NCBI GenBank assembly: GCA_004295565.1
Contig: AP019416.1
Location: 1,116,001-1,180,000, forward strand
DNA from: Vreelandella olivaria
GTDB lineage: Bacteria; Pseudomonadota; Gammaproteobacteria; Pseudomonadales; Halomonadaceae
Direction of reading: 5' to 3'
Length of the DNA: 64,000 bases
The position numbers were made by a program, and so were the translations under genes. Positions 10,742 through 20,242 of the stretch are shown piece by piece. How positions within the stretch are numbered: position 1 is the first letter of the stretch; each line of letters opens with the position of its first letter. Under the pieces are notes generated by a model. That model did not search any database. It was not told the DNA's origin and worked only from the letters and a program-made list of their open reading frames with translations.

Positions 10742-10865
10742 ACGCAACGCAAACGAGTTAGCGCGTTACGCAAACAATTGACGAGAACATGCCTTCATCG
10801 TTGAAGGTCAGGCTCGACGCACTCGTACCCAGTTGGGCCTGGTCACGCCTACCACCACTGGTAGG
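10742..10865 (-). promoter_or_regulatory. candidate ANTAR-responsive leader of narK (two hexaloop hairpins)
   Basis: Read on the minus strand, the region before narK has two short hairpins with six-base loops. The first (10848-10865) has stem CCTACC/GGTAGG and loop AGTGGT. The second (10792-10807) has stem CCTTC/GAAGG and loop AACGAT. Both loops have A at position 1 and G at position 4, the known ANTAR recognition rule. A third stem (10763-10771 with 10742-10750, nine pairs, two of them G-U) follows, but no strong T-tract was found after it. The 40-base linker is long. The rest of the gap (10866-11051) is AT-rich and presumably holds the promoter; no clear boxes were assigned. Confidence 0.5.
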
Positions 10866-11051
10866 AGTTATGCAGGTAGTTTGCCAGCTGAAAGCTTATT
10901 TCTAAAAAATCAAAGTCTTAAAGATTTTACTCATTGTGTGTGAAGGATGAATAGGCAAGCTTGTGCTGCATGATTGGGCATGCAGCGTGCATTTTGCGGC
11001 ATCTTGGTGCTAAAAAAGGGGGGGCAATTGGGCGGGCTGAACGTGTAGCCA

Positions 11052-12070
11052 TTATTCATGTAAATAGACGGCATCAATATCAAGGGTGGAGTGGCTACCA
11101 ATCGCATCAAAGTGTTCGCTTAACCAACGTTCAGCGGCAGCTTGGCCCTGTTCGAACAGGTGACATAGAAAAGCCCACTCGGAATTGGATTTGCTCGAGA
11201 CGGAGAGCCCCTCAAGCGCCTGTTCGCCGCTGATGCGGTGAAACAACGCCTGTTGATAGCAGTTTTCAATGCCTTGCTCATCAAGGGCATGCTTAAGCAG
11301 TGCAATCATGCGGATCTCTTTAATCAGAGCTGAGTTAAAGGTGATCTCGTTGAGGCGGTTCATAATGGCTGACGCCGAGGTAGGCACTTCGTTGCGACTG
11401 ATAGGGTTGATTTGTATCAGCAGAATATCCCGTGCGCTGCACTCCTCCATGAGAGGAAACAGGGCGGGGTTACCCATGTAGCCGCCATCCCAATACGCTT
11501 CGCCATCGATCTCCACTGCTTGAAACATAAAAGGCAAGCAAGCGGAGGCCATCACCGCATCAACGCTCATCTCCTCACGGCGAAATACCCGCTGTTTACC
11601 TGTGCGTACATTCGTTGCCGCGACAAATAGCTTAAGCTGCTGACATTGGCGCACCCGCTCGAAATCAATGTGATCAGTCACGATATCGCGCAGCGGATTG
11701 ATGTTGAGCGGGTTGAGTTGATAGGGGAGGCCACTCGGCTTAACAGATCCATCGCAATAAAACCCGGTGAGTGATCCAGGCTCCAGTTGCCGGTCAATAT
11801 ATCCAAAGGGGAGCGGCGGATGGGGCTGGCCATGCCTGCTCGACTCACCGCTTGCCAAAAGTCGTGCAGTGCTTGCCGCGCGGTCTCTTTATCGCCACGC
11901 GTCAGCGCATCGGCCATCACCACGCCGTTCATCGCCCCCGCGCTGGTGCCGCTGATACCCTCGATTTCAATACGCTCATCCGCCAGTAGTCGATCAATAA
12001 CACCCCAGGTATAGGCCCCATGAGCGCCGCCGCCTTGTAACGCGAGGTCTAACTTTTTGACCTTTGCCAT
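11052..12070 (-). CDS. patatin-like phospholipase (one frameshift)
   Basis: Predicted serine-aspartate lipid acyl hydrolase. The oxyanion-hole motif LQGGGAHGAYTWG is near residue 12 and the nucleophile elbow GISGTSAG near residue 40. The catalytic Asp lies in the YWDGGYMGNP segment, so the dyad is complete. A one-base shift near 11720 separates the first ~115 residues from the rest; in the corrected frame the product is about 340 residues. The ATG at 12070 was chosen because LDLALQGGG normally lies close to the start in this family. No signal peptide is seen, so it is probably cytoplasmic or loosely membrane-associated. The substrate is unknown. Confidence 0.88.
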
Positions 12071-12168
12071 ATGCTTTTCCCATTGCTGCTGGTGAGGAAA
12101 TCGGTTCCAGTGAAACCAGCATGGCATAGGCAGCCAGATAAGACGAAAGGCTATTTAGCGCACAGCGG

Positions 12169-13250
12169 TTATTTAAGGCGCCCTGCAAGCGGTGAACGGT
12201 GGTTGGTTGAGTAGGGTGCTTCAAATATGGCGTGTTCCATAAGGTTATCCAGTTGAAGGGCGAGCTGCTGGCTGGCTTCTTCCATTACGCCCAAGGCAGC
12301 CAGTTGACCATTGCGATCGCCCAGACGGGCAAACTTCAGCGCTTCAGCACCACTGTCGTGCATGCGGCGGTGGGGTGCCGCCAGTGCTCTATAAGCGTCG
12401 GTGCGAGCGTAGCGTTGGTGGCCCTCTCCCTGTTGATACCAGCGGCCCAAACGACACTGGTGGTGATCCTCTAAGGGCGTGTCTGTGTTGGCAGACAGAA
12501 GCTGCTTATAAAGACGGCATTTCCACACCGCATGATCAAGCTTCGCAAAGTGTAAAAACGCCGCGGTGGCGCTGTGATGGATTACCTTGTGCATATGCTG
12601 GGATTGGTCAGCAAGTTGATGCACTGCCTGCTTGGCTGTTTGCGCCGAGCGGGCAATCTCATCGTCAGCCAAGCGCTTTTCACCACAGCCTGTGAGTGCT
12701 CTCTTACCTGGCTATTAACCTGCTCCATCAGTTGGCTGAGCTGGTGACTTAAGCGGTGCATAGTCAGCGCGAGATGGTGCATGTCATCCGCAATGGCTGC
12801 CAACCCTGGTGACGCCTGGCTAGCCGAGTCAGCGCTGCCCATTAGACCCTGGCTATGGGCCGTTTCCAGCGCCGCGCTCACCGCTAATGCTTGGGCGTGG
12901 CCTGCATTACGGGCGAGGGAGACCTGCAGTTGGCTTAGGGCATGTAACGTCTTGGCCAGCACTAATGGGGGTAAGGCTTCGGCATGCTCGGTGTCGAGAC
13001 AATGCTGATCAAGGGTGTCGACCGCCTGCTCGGCGGCGGCAATTAAATGGGCTGTTTCGGTTAGAGTGGCGCGCTCGCCGGCGAGCTGGTCAGCGAACTC
13101 CTGAAGGCCATTATTAAGAGAGGTCAGCATATCGGCGCCTCTCGCCTGCAGCATGCTGATGGATTGCGCTGGTTTCATCAGGTTTAGCAATCGGCAGCTG
13201 GGGAGGGTAGCAGCATCAAGCTGAGTGCGTAGCTCGGCAACTTCCTGTTC
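12169..13250 (-). CDS. chemoreceptor-like protein with C-terminal zinc-binding CZB domain (frameshifted, N-terminus uncertain)
   Basis: The carboxyl-terminal ~110 residues are a CZB domain: FAKLDHAVWKCRLY (HxxWK), CRLGRWYQQGEG and APHRRMHD supply the expected three His and one Cys zinc ligands. CZB domains bind zinc tightly and sense zinc or hypochlorous acid. Upstream, in another frame joined near 12690, is a ~200-residue helical region (coiled-coil heptads, LEQEVAELRTQLDAA near the start). A possible membrane helix lies just before, around 13285-13320, in yet another frame, so the true start is unclear. No classical chemoreceptor tip is visible. It may be a CZB-regulated coiled-coil sensor rather than a full chemoreceptor. 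Confidence 0.72.
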
Positions 13251-13459
13251 CAGGCGGCGAATTTTTGATACGGATGCATAAAGGTGAACATGGCAGAGAC
13301 ACCTACGGCAGATAGCAACGCTTTGTGTTAATTTGTCACGAAGTATTGCAGAGGGTTCCCGCGTACGCCTGATTTAGCGGCCGTAAATGATGAAATTGAG
13401 CTATCAATTATCTCTAAGACTGAGGTTGTTAACGCTCTCCTTTACCAAAAGCCCCGATA

Positions 13460-14182
13460 TTAGCGCCGGGCAAGCTGTGCGGCGGCGGCCGTGCAGCCGA
13501 GAAACGCGGAGGTGGCCAGCCACTCGGCATCGGGATAATAAGCGAACACATACTGATCCTCTTTGAGGCTATTGATCAGCGGGTAAGTCACGTCTTCACG
13601 CACTGCCGGGCAGCCATGACTGCGCCCGAGCCGCCCCGTTTGGGTGATGAACGCATCGCTCACATAGTCCGCACCATGGATGACAATAGCGCGTTCATAC
13701 GCCAAGTCGTTGACGTTAGGTTCCAGCCCCTCCAAACGCAGGGAATAGCCGTTGCGGCCATAATAACTGTTCATGGTACGAAATAGGCCAATGCTGGATT
13801 GATGGCTATCAGGGATATTGGAAAATGTCTCGGCCTGGGCGTCGCCCGACCCCTGGCCGTGGGAGACCAGCTCTTCAAAGAGCAGCTTGTGCTGGCGTAA
13901 ATCAAACACCCATAGTCGCGGCTCGGTAGATGGCAACGAGTAATCGATCACCGCCAGGCGCTCGGCATTGGGCTCGGCACAGTTAAGCGCTTGAGCGGCT
14001 AAACGCAGTGCATCGGGCGACGCCTGGGGGGCGAGCTGCTGCAGTTGGTGGTTTAAAGGCAGTACGCCCCGGGGAGGCGTTGAATCAACTTGGGCAAAGA
14101 AACTGGCAGCGTGTAGCGGTAATGTAAATAATGTAAAAGGTAGGGAAAATATTAACGTGGCAACATTTAAACGAAGAGCCAT
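13460..14182 (-). CDS. murein L,D-transpeptidase catalytic-domain family protein (YkuD_2 type)
   Basis: An intact secreted protein of ~240 residues. A signal peptide (LIFSLPFTLFTLPLHAASFF) lies at residues 11-30. The catalytic region runs from IVIHGADYVSDAFI to GRLGRSHGCPAV, with the nucleophilic Cys in SHGCP. This family rearranges peptide cross-links in the periplasmic peptidoglycan or attaches proteins to it; which of these this enzyme does is not visible. The ATG at 14182 follows an AGGA and gives a proper signal peptide, preferable to a TTG seven codons earlier. It is divergent from the larger transpeptidase gene that starts at 14289, so the two may share a promoter region. Confidence 0.87.
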   Translation of the reverse strand: MALRLNVATLIFSLPFTLFTLPLHAASFFAQVDSTPPRGVLPLNHQLQQLAPQASPDALRLAAQALNCAEPNAERLAVIDYSLPSTEPRLWVFDLRQHKLLFEELVSHGQGSGDAQAETFSNIPDSHQSSIGLFRTMNSYYGRNGYSLRLEGLEPNVNDLAYERAIVIHGADYVSDAFITQTGRLGRSHGCPAVREDVTYPLINSLKEDQYVFAYYPDAEWLATSAFLGCTAAAAQLARR

Positions 14183-14288
14183 AAAAGTCGATCCTAGAAG
14201 CAATATCAGTCATTATGAAAATTAGCCGACTAAGATAAAAGAACAGGGTCGGCGATGTGGAAGACTATAGTAACGCAAGGAGAGGGCG

Positions 14289-15918
14289 ATGAACGATATA
14301 CAGCCACTAAGACAATGGGCGATAGGGGTCGCTCTATGTCTCACGCTTACCCACAGCCCTTTAGGTACTAGTCAGGCGTATGCGGATTCAGTGCCGTTAC
14401 AGCAGGCACTGACTCAGCAGTTAAGCAAGATGGAGGCGTACCGATTACCCATTACTGAGTTTTACCAACTCCGCGATGGTCAGCCCGCTTGGCAGACAGC
14501 CAGGGCGGTTGAATCATTGGTAGCAGCACTTAACAGCCTGGAAACCGACGGTCTAACACCTGATGATTATCACGCTGATACGCTATTGGATGAGTTTCAG
14601 CGCAGTCAGGCGGAGAGTGAAGCCGCCCAGGCGACGTTTGATATTAAAGCGACCCGGTCGCTGCTGCTGGCGCTGGATCATTTAGAACGGGGCAAAGTGA
14701 ACCCTCGTGAGATAGAGCCCCAGTGGAACACGCCACGCCCTGAGCGTGGCTACTCGCTGTTACGCGTTGTGCATGCCGTCGATGATCGCGTCATTGATAA
14801 CGCTATCGCCCTGGCTCGGCCCTCATCACCTGAATATCAGCAGTTGCGCGATGCCTTGAAGCAGCATTATCAGCTGGTGAACTTGGGCAGTGTGCCCTAC
14901 TTGGCCGCACGGGATGAATCGCTTCGGCCAGGGGACGAAGACGACGATGTGAGCGTATTGCGTCAACGGTTAGCGTGTGGGGCGAAGCTGATTTACAAGT
15001 GGCTGACAGCCGTGCTTATCCCATGATTGGGGTGCAGACGGCGTCTAACCGGCGCACCTATGACGCCCCCCTGGAAGCTGCTGTAAGGCGTTTCCAGCGC
15101 CGCCACCTGCTGCAGGAAGATGGTGTGGTGGGCGAACAAACCCGCCTGGCGTTGAACACCTCAGTGGCATCACGCATTGATCAACTGCGGGTCAATTTAG
15201 AGCGCGCGCGGTGGATCAGTCCGATGCAGTCTGCTGAGCCACGGGTATGGGTTGATATTGCAGGCTACCGAATGCACTACGTGCGCCCCAATGGTCAGCA
15301 CTGGGATGCTCGAGTGGTGGTAGGTACGCCGCGTCGCGAGACGCCGATCATCCACTCCACGATCAGCCATTTAACCATTAATCCCTCATGGACAATCCCG
15401 CCGACGATTATGCGCGAGGATGTGTTGCCCCAGGTGCGTGCCGATATCAACTACTTGGCGCGTAAAAATATCCAGGTGATTAGTCCCATGGGTGAGCCGC
15501 TGGTTGCAGAGGAGATTGACTGGCAGCACCCCGGCGGCGTTATGCTGCGCCAAGTGGCGGGCACGGGTAACCCGCTAGGTCGTGTGGTGGTGCGGTTTCC
15601 CAACGATGACATGATCTATTTGCACGATACCGCGCGGGGCTTATTCCAGCGTGATCAGCGGGCACTCAGTTCAGGCTGCATTCGAGTTGAAGGGGTGGCT
15701 GAACTGGCGCAAATGCTGCTGCAAGACACCGGTAGTCGCTATCAAATGAGTTCGCTGTTAAAGGGGGAAGTGATCGCAATGTGAACTTAACCCAGCGTAT
15801 TCCCATTGCGCTGCACTATTTAACCGCGTGGCCGAATGCCGAGGGCGAGGTGGAGTTTAGGCCTGATATCTACCGCCGTGATGCAACGCTACTGGCCGCA
15901 TTGCGTCGTCCTGTCTAA
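14289..15918 (+). CDS. YcbB/LdtD-like L,D-transpeptidase with peptidoglycan-binding domain (two frameshifts)
   Basis: Exported enzyme making 3-3 cross-links in peptidoglycan. After a signal peptide (cleavage probably near residue 32, SQAYA) comes a scaffold domain with LETDGLTPDDYH. The PG_binding_1 domain carries the AVRRFQRRHLLQEDGVVG motif. The YkuD catalytic domain ends in LHDTARGLFQRDQRALSSGC, with the catalytic Cys in SSGCIRVEG. One base is missing near 14978, in a TGTGGGG context. A second shift near 15777 creates a false stop. Past it the correct frame reads NLTQRIPIALHYLTAW and ends at 15918, the normal end of YcbB proteins. Composite length about 542 residues. Confidence 0.88.
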
Positions 15919-15934
15919 GTATTTAAACACGCCA

Positions 15935-15968
15935 ATGCAAAACACCGCCGAGAGGCGGTGTTTTGCAT
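15935..15968. terminator. bidirectional terminator between ldtD-like gene and M23 peptidase gene
   Basis: A perfect 15-bp stem (15935-15949 with 15954-15968, ATGCAAAACACCGCC) has a four-base loop. A-rich and T-rich sides allow it to serve both convergent genes. Confidence 0.85.
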
Positions 15969-15997
15969 GTAAGCATCTAATGTCATCTGCCGGGTGG

Positions 15998-17686
15998 TTA
16001 GTCGTCACTTTCGCGCTGATAATTAGCCACGCTAACCGTGCCTGTTTCGCCACTTTCCAGTGCCGCCAATATGGGGGCTGCCTGGTTCTGGAAGGCAATA
16101 AGCGTGTCGCCGCTCAGGCTGGTGTTTTCGGGCAGGGGAACGGTCATCGCATTCACCGGCGAGTTGTTGACGATGACTTCGTAGTGCAGGTGAGGGCCAG
16201 TGCTGCGGCCTGTATTGCCTGAAAGGGCAATACGCTCGCCCATTGTTACACGTTCACCTTGCGTTACCAGCGGCCGGGAGAGGTGCAGGTAGCGGGTGCG
16301 GTAGCCATTGTCATGGCGAATGACGACATAGCGGCCAGCGGCGTGATGGTTGCTCACGCGCTCAACGACACCATTGGCGGGAGCCGTTACCGGTGTACCA
16401 ATGGGCATAGCAAAATCGGTACCGTTATGGGGGCTGATGCGGCCAGTCACCGGATGCTTGCGGCGTGGATTGAAACCGGAACTCAAGCGGTAATTGCCTT
16501 CAAACGGATGACGCGCAAAGGCCGGATCCAGGCTGCCACCCTCAGGTGTATAGAAGTTATCGTCGCTGGCATTACGCACAACGGTTAAGTCCATGCGTTC
16601 GCCGTCGTAATGAACCGCCAATACACGGGAATCTAACGTTTCACCGTCGATCATGTCTGACTCGACCAGTACCTGGAAACGATCACCGCGGCGGCTGTCA
16701 CGCCGAAAATCGAGTTTCTTTTCGAGCAGCTTGGTCAGTTCTGTTACCGAGCTGCTGTTCAAACCTGTCGCCTGGGCGGAGCGTGCAAAACTACCGCTAA
16801 CGCTACCTGCATAGAGGCGCTGAACGGGTTCACCCTGGCGTTCGATAGTGGTGATGGCGTAGTGATCGGCATCCTTCTCCAGGAGTATGCCGTCGCGGGT
16901 ATTTTTCATCATCCGCAGTGACAACAAACGCCCATCTTCATCCAACTGATAATCAAAGCTGTGCCCGGCGCGCCAATTGGTTAACATGCGCTGATCGGGT
17001 AGGTCTTCAAGCAGCGCCATCACTTCGCTGTAGCCCAGACCTAGTTCATTTTGCGCCAGGACGGCGAAAGTTTCGCCAGATTCAACAATATGTGTTTCCC
17101 ATTGAGGCACAAACGGCTCTTCCGCCGCCAGCTCTAACTCCAGGAACGATATATCGTCAAACAGCTCCACCCCGTAATCCTCGTAAGAGGTGGCATCGGC
17201 TATTTCAACGGAGGAGTCATCTACATCGAGCATGCCACTGGTTAGTGTGCCCAGCACAATGGCTATATGCAGCGCGCCATCATCAAGACCGGCGCTTTCC
17301 AGTACGGCGGTGTTCAGTACCGCGACATCGCTGCCCAAAGCAGGTTGGTCTGCCATGTCGGCTTCTGCGCTGGCAATCATGTCAAGATCAACGATTTCGG
17401 TAGCTGTTAGTTCGCTGAGGGGGATGTTCTCGCGGGTAGCGTCGAGGGCACGAGAGGCGCGGTCGATCGCTTCTGCCACCGGGGTGCGTTCTTGACGCAG
17501 GGAAGGTACGCCCGGTGTAGAGTCACTTGGAAGCGGAACCAGCACGCTTTCAAGCGGGGTGTGCGGTTGATTTAAATCTTGGTATGTCGTTAATAATTTT
17601 TGTGTGCCCAGCACGGTGACCATTGTGGCCACGGGTAACAGTAATAATTTATGCGTGCGAGGCAGCGAATGGAGGATTCGCAACAT
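15998..17686 (-). CDS. M23 (LytM) murein endopeptidase with OapA/LysM-like N-terminal region, MepM-like
   Basis: An intact 562-residue envelope protein. A single membrane anchor (LLLLPVATMVTVLGTQKLL) lies near residues 14-32. A LysM/OapA-like segment near 195-240 (THIVESGETFAVLAQNELGL) should bind peptidoglycan. The peptidase domain has the zinc ligands of M23: His420 and Asp424 in HNGTDFAMP and His501 in HLHYE, with the catalytic His468 in YLHL. The expected activity is cleavage of D-Ala-mDAP cross-links during wall growth. It is convergent with an L,D-transpeptidase gene, so 3-3 cross-link synthesis and cross-link cleavage are encoded side by side. The acidic region 60-190 is poorly conserved. 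Confidence 0.88.
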   Translation of the reverse strand: MLRILHSLPRTHKLLLLPVATMVTVLGTQKLLTTYQDLNQPHTPLESVLVPLPSDSTPGVPSLRQERTPVAEAIDRASRALDATRENIPLSELTATEIVDLDMIASAEADMADQPALGSDVAVLNTAVLESAGLDDGALHIAIVLGTLTSGMLDVDDSSVEIADATSYEDYGVELFDDISFLELELAAEEPFVPQWETHIVESGETFAVLAQNELGLGYSEVMALLEDLPDQRMLTNWRAGHSFDYQLDEDGRLLSLRMMKNTRDGILLEKDADHYAITTIERQGEPVQRLYAGSVSGSFARSAQATGLNSSSVTELTKLLEKKLDFRRDSRRGDRFQVLVESDMIDGETLDSRVLAVHYDGERMDLTVVRNASDDNFYTPEGGSLDPAFARHPFEGNYRLSSGFNPRRKHPVTGRISPHNGTDFAMPIGTPVTAPANGVVERVSNHHAAGRYVVIRHDNGYRTRYLHLSRPLVTQGERVTMGERIALSGNTGRSTGPHLHYEVIVNNSPVNAMTVPLPENTSLSGDTLIAFQNQAAPILAALESGETGTVSVANYQRESDD

Positions 17687-18105
17687 GAGTAAATGGACCG
17701 CCGAGTTCGTGATTAAAAGTAACTATAAAGTCGATAAACCCGGAAACCATACCCCATGAGGGCAGGGGTGCATAGACTGTATGCCTATACATAAAATGTA
17801 ATTAAATTCAAAAATGGCAATAATAGGCAGAGATTACTATTTATAAACACCGTTTGCTAACAAATGTAACCAGCAAAGCGTGCTAACTAAATATGTTGAG
17901 TTAACTATAGACGAAAACTACGTTTTTGAAAGCTTAAATATAACCTGTGTCGAATATTCTCCTACCGCTAGCGGCTAATCTTAACCATTTCACAAGCATG
18001 GGCGGAAGTGTTGGCTGTTTCCTGGCATTCTAGCCATGTTTTCGAACACAAGTTTTTTCGAACATTAAGCGCATTGTTTCGCTGTATTGCGTTGAGGAAA
18101 TCGAA
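17687..18105. other. divergent intergenic region between M23 peptidase and LysR genes
   Basis: 418 AT-rich bases with no gene. The only structure I see is a direct repeat, TTTTCGAACA at 18039-18048 and 18055-18064 (16 bp apart), each holding the palindrome TTCGAA. It lies 40-65 bp before the LysR start and is a candidate autoregulatory site. Confidence 0.4.
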
Positions 18106-19028
18106 ATGTCCCGGGTAACACTTTCACAATGGCAAATGTTGGCCGCCGTGGTTGACCATGGTGGGTTTGCGCGTGCGGCAGAGGCGGTACATAAAAGCCC
18201 CTCCACATTGAACCATGCGGTGCATAAACTAGAAGAGCAGCTAGGCGTGCAAGTGCTCGAACCTATCGGCCGCCAAGTACGTTTAACCGAAGCAGGGGAG
18301 TTGCTGCTTAGGCGTGCGCGCCAATTGATTGAGAGTGCGGCTTCACTTGAGGATGTCGCCACCCGGCTAGCCGCGGGTTTAGAAGCAGAAGTGGTCGTAG
18401 CAATCGATCAGGTATTTCCTGCTGCCGCTCAAGCTAAAGCGTTGGAGCGCTTTTCTGAAACGTACCCTCAGGTGCGCGTTCAATTACACGAGAGTGTGCT
18501 CAATGGTGGCATTGAAATGCTCTACGACGGCCGCGCAGACCTGGTGGTCTCCGGGATTGAGGCCCAGGGCTTTTTGGGGGAGCCGTTGGTCACGGTGCGT
18601 TTTGTGGCGGTGGCGCACCCCCAGCACGCGCTACATCAATTGGGCCGCTCGTTGGATCTGCGCGATCTAGCCCAGCATCGACAGTTAGTGGTGCGTGATT
18701 CAGCACTGCGCCAATCAACCAACTCTGGCTGGTTGAAAGCGGAGCAGCGCTGGACCGTCAGCCACCTAAACACCTCACTGGATATGCTAAGGCGTGGTCT
18801 GGGCTTTGCCTGGATGCCCGAAACACGCATTGCTGAAGAGTTAAAAAGCGGCCAGTTAAAGCCGCTGCCACTGCCGGCGGGGGGATTCGCGAAGTGCCGG
18901 TTCAGCTGATTTTCCGCGACCGGGATCGGGCCGGGCCTGCGGCTCATGCGATGGCCACCGCATTGAAACAAGCCGTGGTGAGCGAGTGCGCGCTGCATGA
19001 TTCGACTGACTCGAATGAAAGACCGTAA
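18106..19028 (+). CDS. LysR-family transcriptional regulator (one frameshift)
   Basis: The amino-terminal winged helix-turn-helix is clear: LSQWQMLAAVVDHGGFARAA, then STLNHAVHKLEEQLGVQVLE. A periplasmic-binding-protein-like effector domain follows (EVVVAIDQVFPAAA onward). A one-base loss near 18888, in a run of G, hides the last ~45 residues. In the right frame these read IREVPVQLIFRDRDRAGPAA and end at 19028. Total about 306 residues, normal for the family. It lies directly upstream of and co-directional with the glutathionyl-hydroquinone reductase gene, a likely target. LysR genes are usually divergent from their targets, so co-transcription is possible. Confidence 0.88.
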
Positions 19029-19119
19029 AACATCCGCTTGAGCCTCCTTGAAGCGGGCGTATGCTGAAAACAGTGACGTAATAACTAAAAACCCCAAACG
19101 ACTTTTCAGGAGACGCCCC

Positions 19120-20112
19120 ATGGGACTACTTGTAAACGGCGAATGGCAAGACCAGTGGTATGACACCAAAAAACACGGCGGCGAGTTTGTACGCGAGTCC
19201 GCCCAGCTACGTGACTGGGTGGGCAGCCAGCCGGAGACTGACGGTGAATGCTACCCAGCGGAAAAAGATCGTTATCATTTATATGTCTCGCTAGCCTGCC
19301 CCTGGGCGCATCGCACGCTAATTATGCGTAAGTTGAAAGGGCTGGAGCCGTTGATCGGTACGTCCCATGTCAGCCCGCTGATGCTCGATCAGGGCTGGAC
19401 GTACCGCCAGGACGAAGGCGCCAGTGGTGACCCTATTAACGGTGCCGACTTTCATCACCAGCTCTACACCATGACGGATCCACACTATACCGGCCGTGTC
19501 ACCGTGCCCGTGCTATGGGACAAACAGCGCAGCGCCATCGTTAATAATGAGTCGGCAGACTTGCTACGTATTTTTAACCGTGCGTTCGATGAATTGACCG
19601 GCAACGAGCTGGATTTTTACCCAGAAGATCTGCGCGGTGTCATTGATGACGTCAACGCCGATGTTTACGACCACATCAATAACGGCGTTTATAAATCAGG
19701 TTTTGCCACCGAGCAGGCGGTTTATGAGAAGCACGTGAAGGCATTGTTTGACGCCCTTGAGCGTATGGAAGCGCGTCTGGCTGATCAGCGCTATTTGGCG
19801 GGCGAGTGGCTGACCGAGGCGGATATTCGCCTGTTTACGACGCTGATCCGGTTTGATGCGGTTTATTACGGTCATTTCAAATGCAATTTTAAGCGCATTG
19901 AGGACTACCCCAACCTTTCTAATTACGTTAGAGAAATCTACCAATGGCCGGGGGTGGCTGAGACGGTCAATATGGATCACATCAAACGCCACTACTATTA
20001 CAGCCACGACACGATTAATCCGACACGCATTGTACCCGCTGGCCCCCTGCTCGATTTTCAGCGGCCCCATGACCGGGAGCGTTTGCCAGGCAAAGGCGTG
20101 CGGCGTAAATAG
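19120..20112 (+). CDS. glutathionyl-hydroquinone reductase (YqjG/ECM4 family)
   Basis: An intact 330-residue Xi-class glutathione transferase. The active-site segment is LACPWAHRTLIMRKLKGLE near residue 65, with the reactive Cys in CPWAHR. The later GEWLTEADIRLFTTLIRFDA helix and the FKCNFKRIEDYPNL segment are typical of this family. It removes glutathione from glutathionyl-hydroquinones, releasing the hydroquinone, in the cytoplasm. The ATG at 19120 is preceded by CAGGAG; an in-frame ATG 24 codons earlier overlaps the LysR intergenic gap and lacks such a site. Confidence 0.9.
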   Translation: MGLLVNGEWQDQWYDTKKHGGEFVRESAQLRDWVGSQPETDGECYPAEKDRYHLYVSLACPWAHRTLIMRKLKGLEPLIGTSHVSPLMLDQGWTYRQDEGASGDPINGADFHHQLYTMTDPHYTGRVTVPVLWDKQRSAIVNNESADLLRIFNRAFDELTGNELDFYPEDLRGVIDDVNADVYDHINNGVYKSGFATEQAVYEKHVKALFDALERMEARLADQRYLAGEWLTEADIRLFTTLIRFDAVYYGHFKCNFKRIEDYPNLSNYVREIYQWPGVAETVNMDHIKRHYYYSHDTINPTRIVPAGPLLDFQRPHDRERLPGKGVRRK

Positions 20113-20156
20113 AGCCGTAGCGCGCTAGTTTTTACATTAAGAACTGGTTTGACATT

Positions 20157-20186
20157 AAAAGGGCCGCCCGATTGGGCAGCCCTTTT
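20157..20186 (+). terminator. terminator after glutathionyl-hydroquinone reductase gene
   Basis: A 13-base stem with one mismatch (AAAAGGGCCGCCC, 20157-20169, with GGGCAGCCCTTTT, 20174-20186) and a four-base loop. The symmetric A and T runs allow function in both directions; the gene on the other side (PRC-barrel) is convergent. Confidence 0.75.
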
Positions 20187-20242
20187 CTAGCCTAAAAATC
20201 CTGCTGGGAGCGTTGCGTCGCTATTGCACGCAGCGACAACTC

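Noticed and set aside
11010-11035. A-run then G-run at the left end of the patatin intergenic region as a phase-variable tract
   Set aside because: It lies outside any coding frame or identified promoter box, and homopolymer length is unreliable in this sequence.
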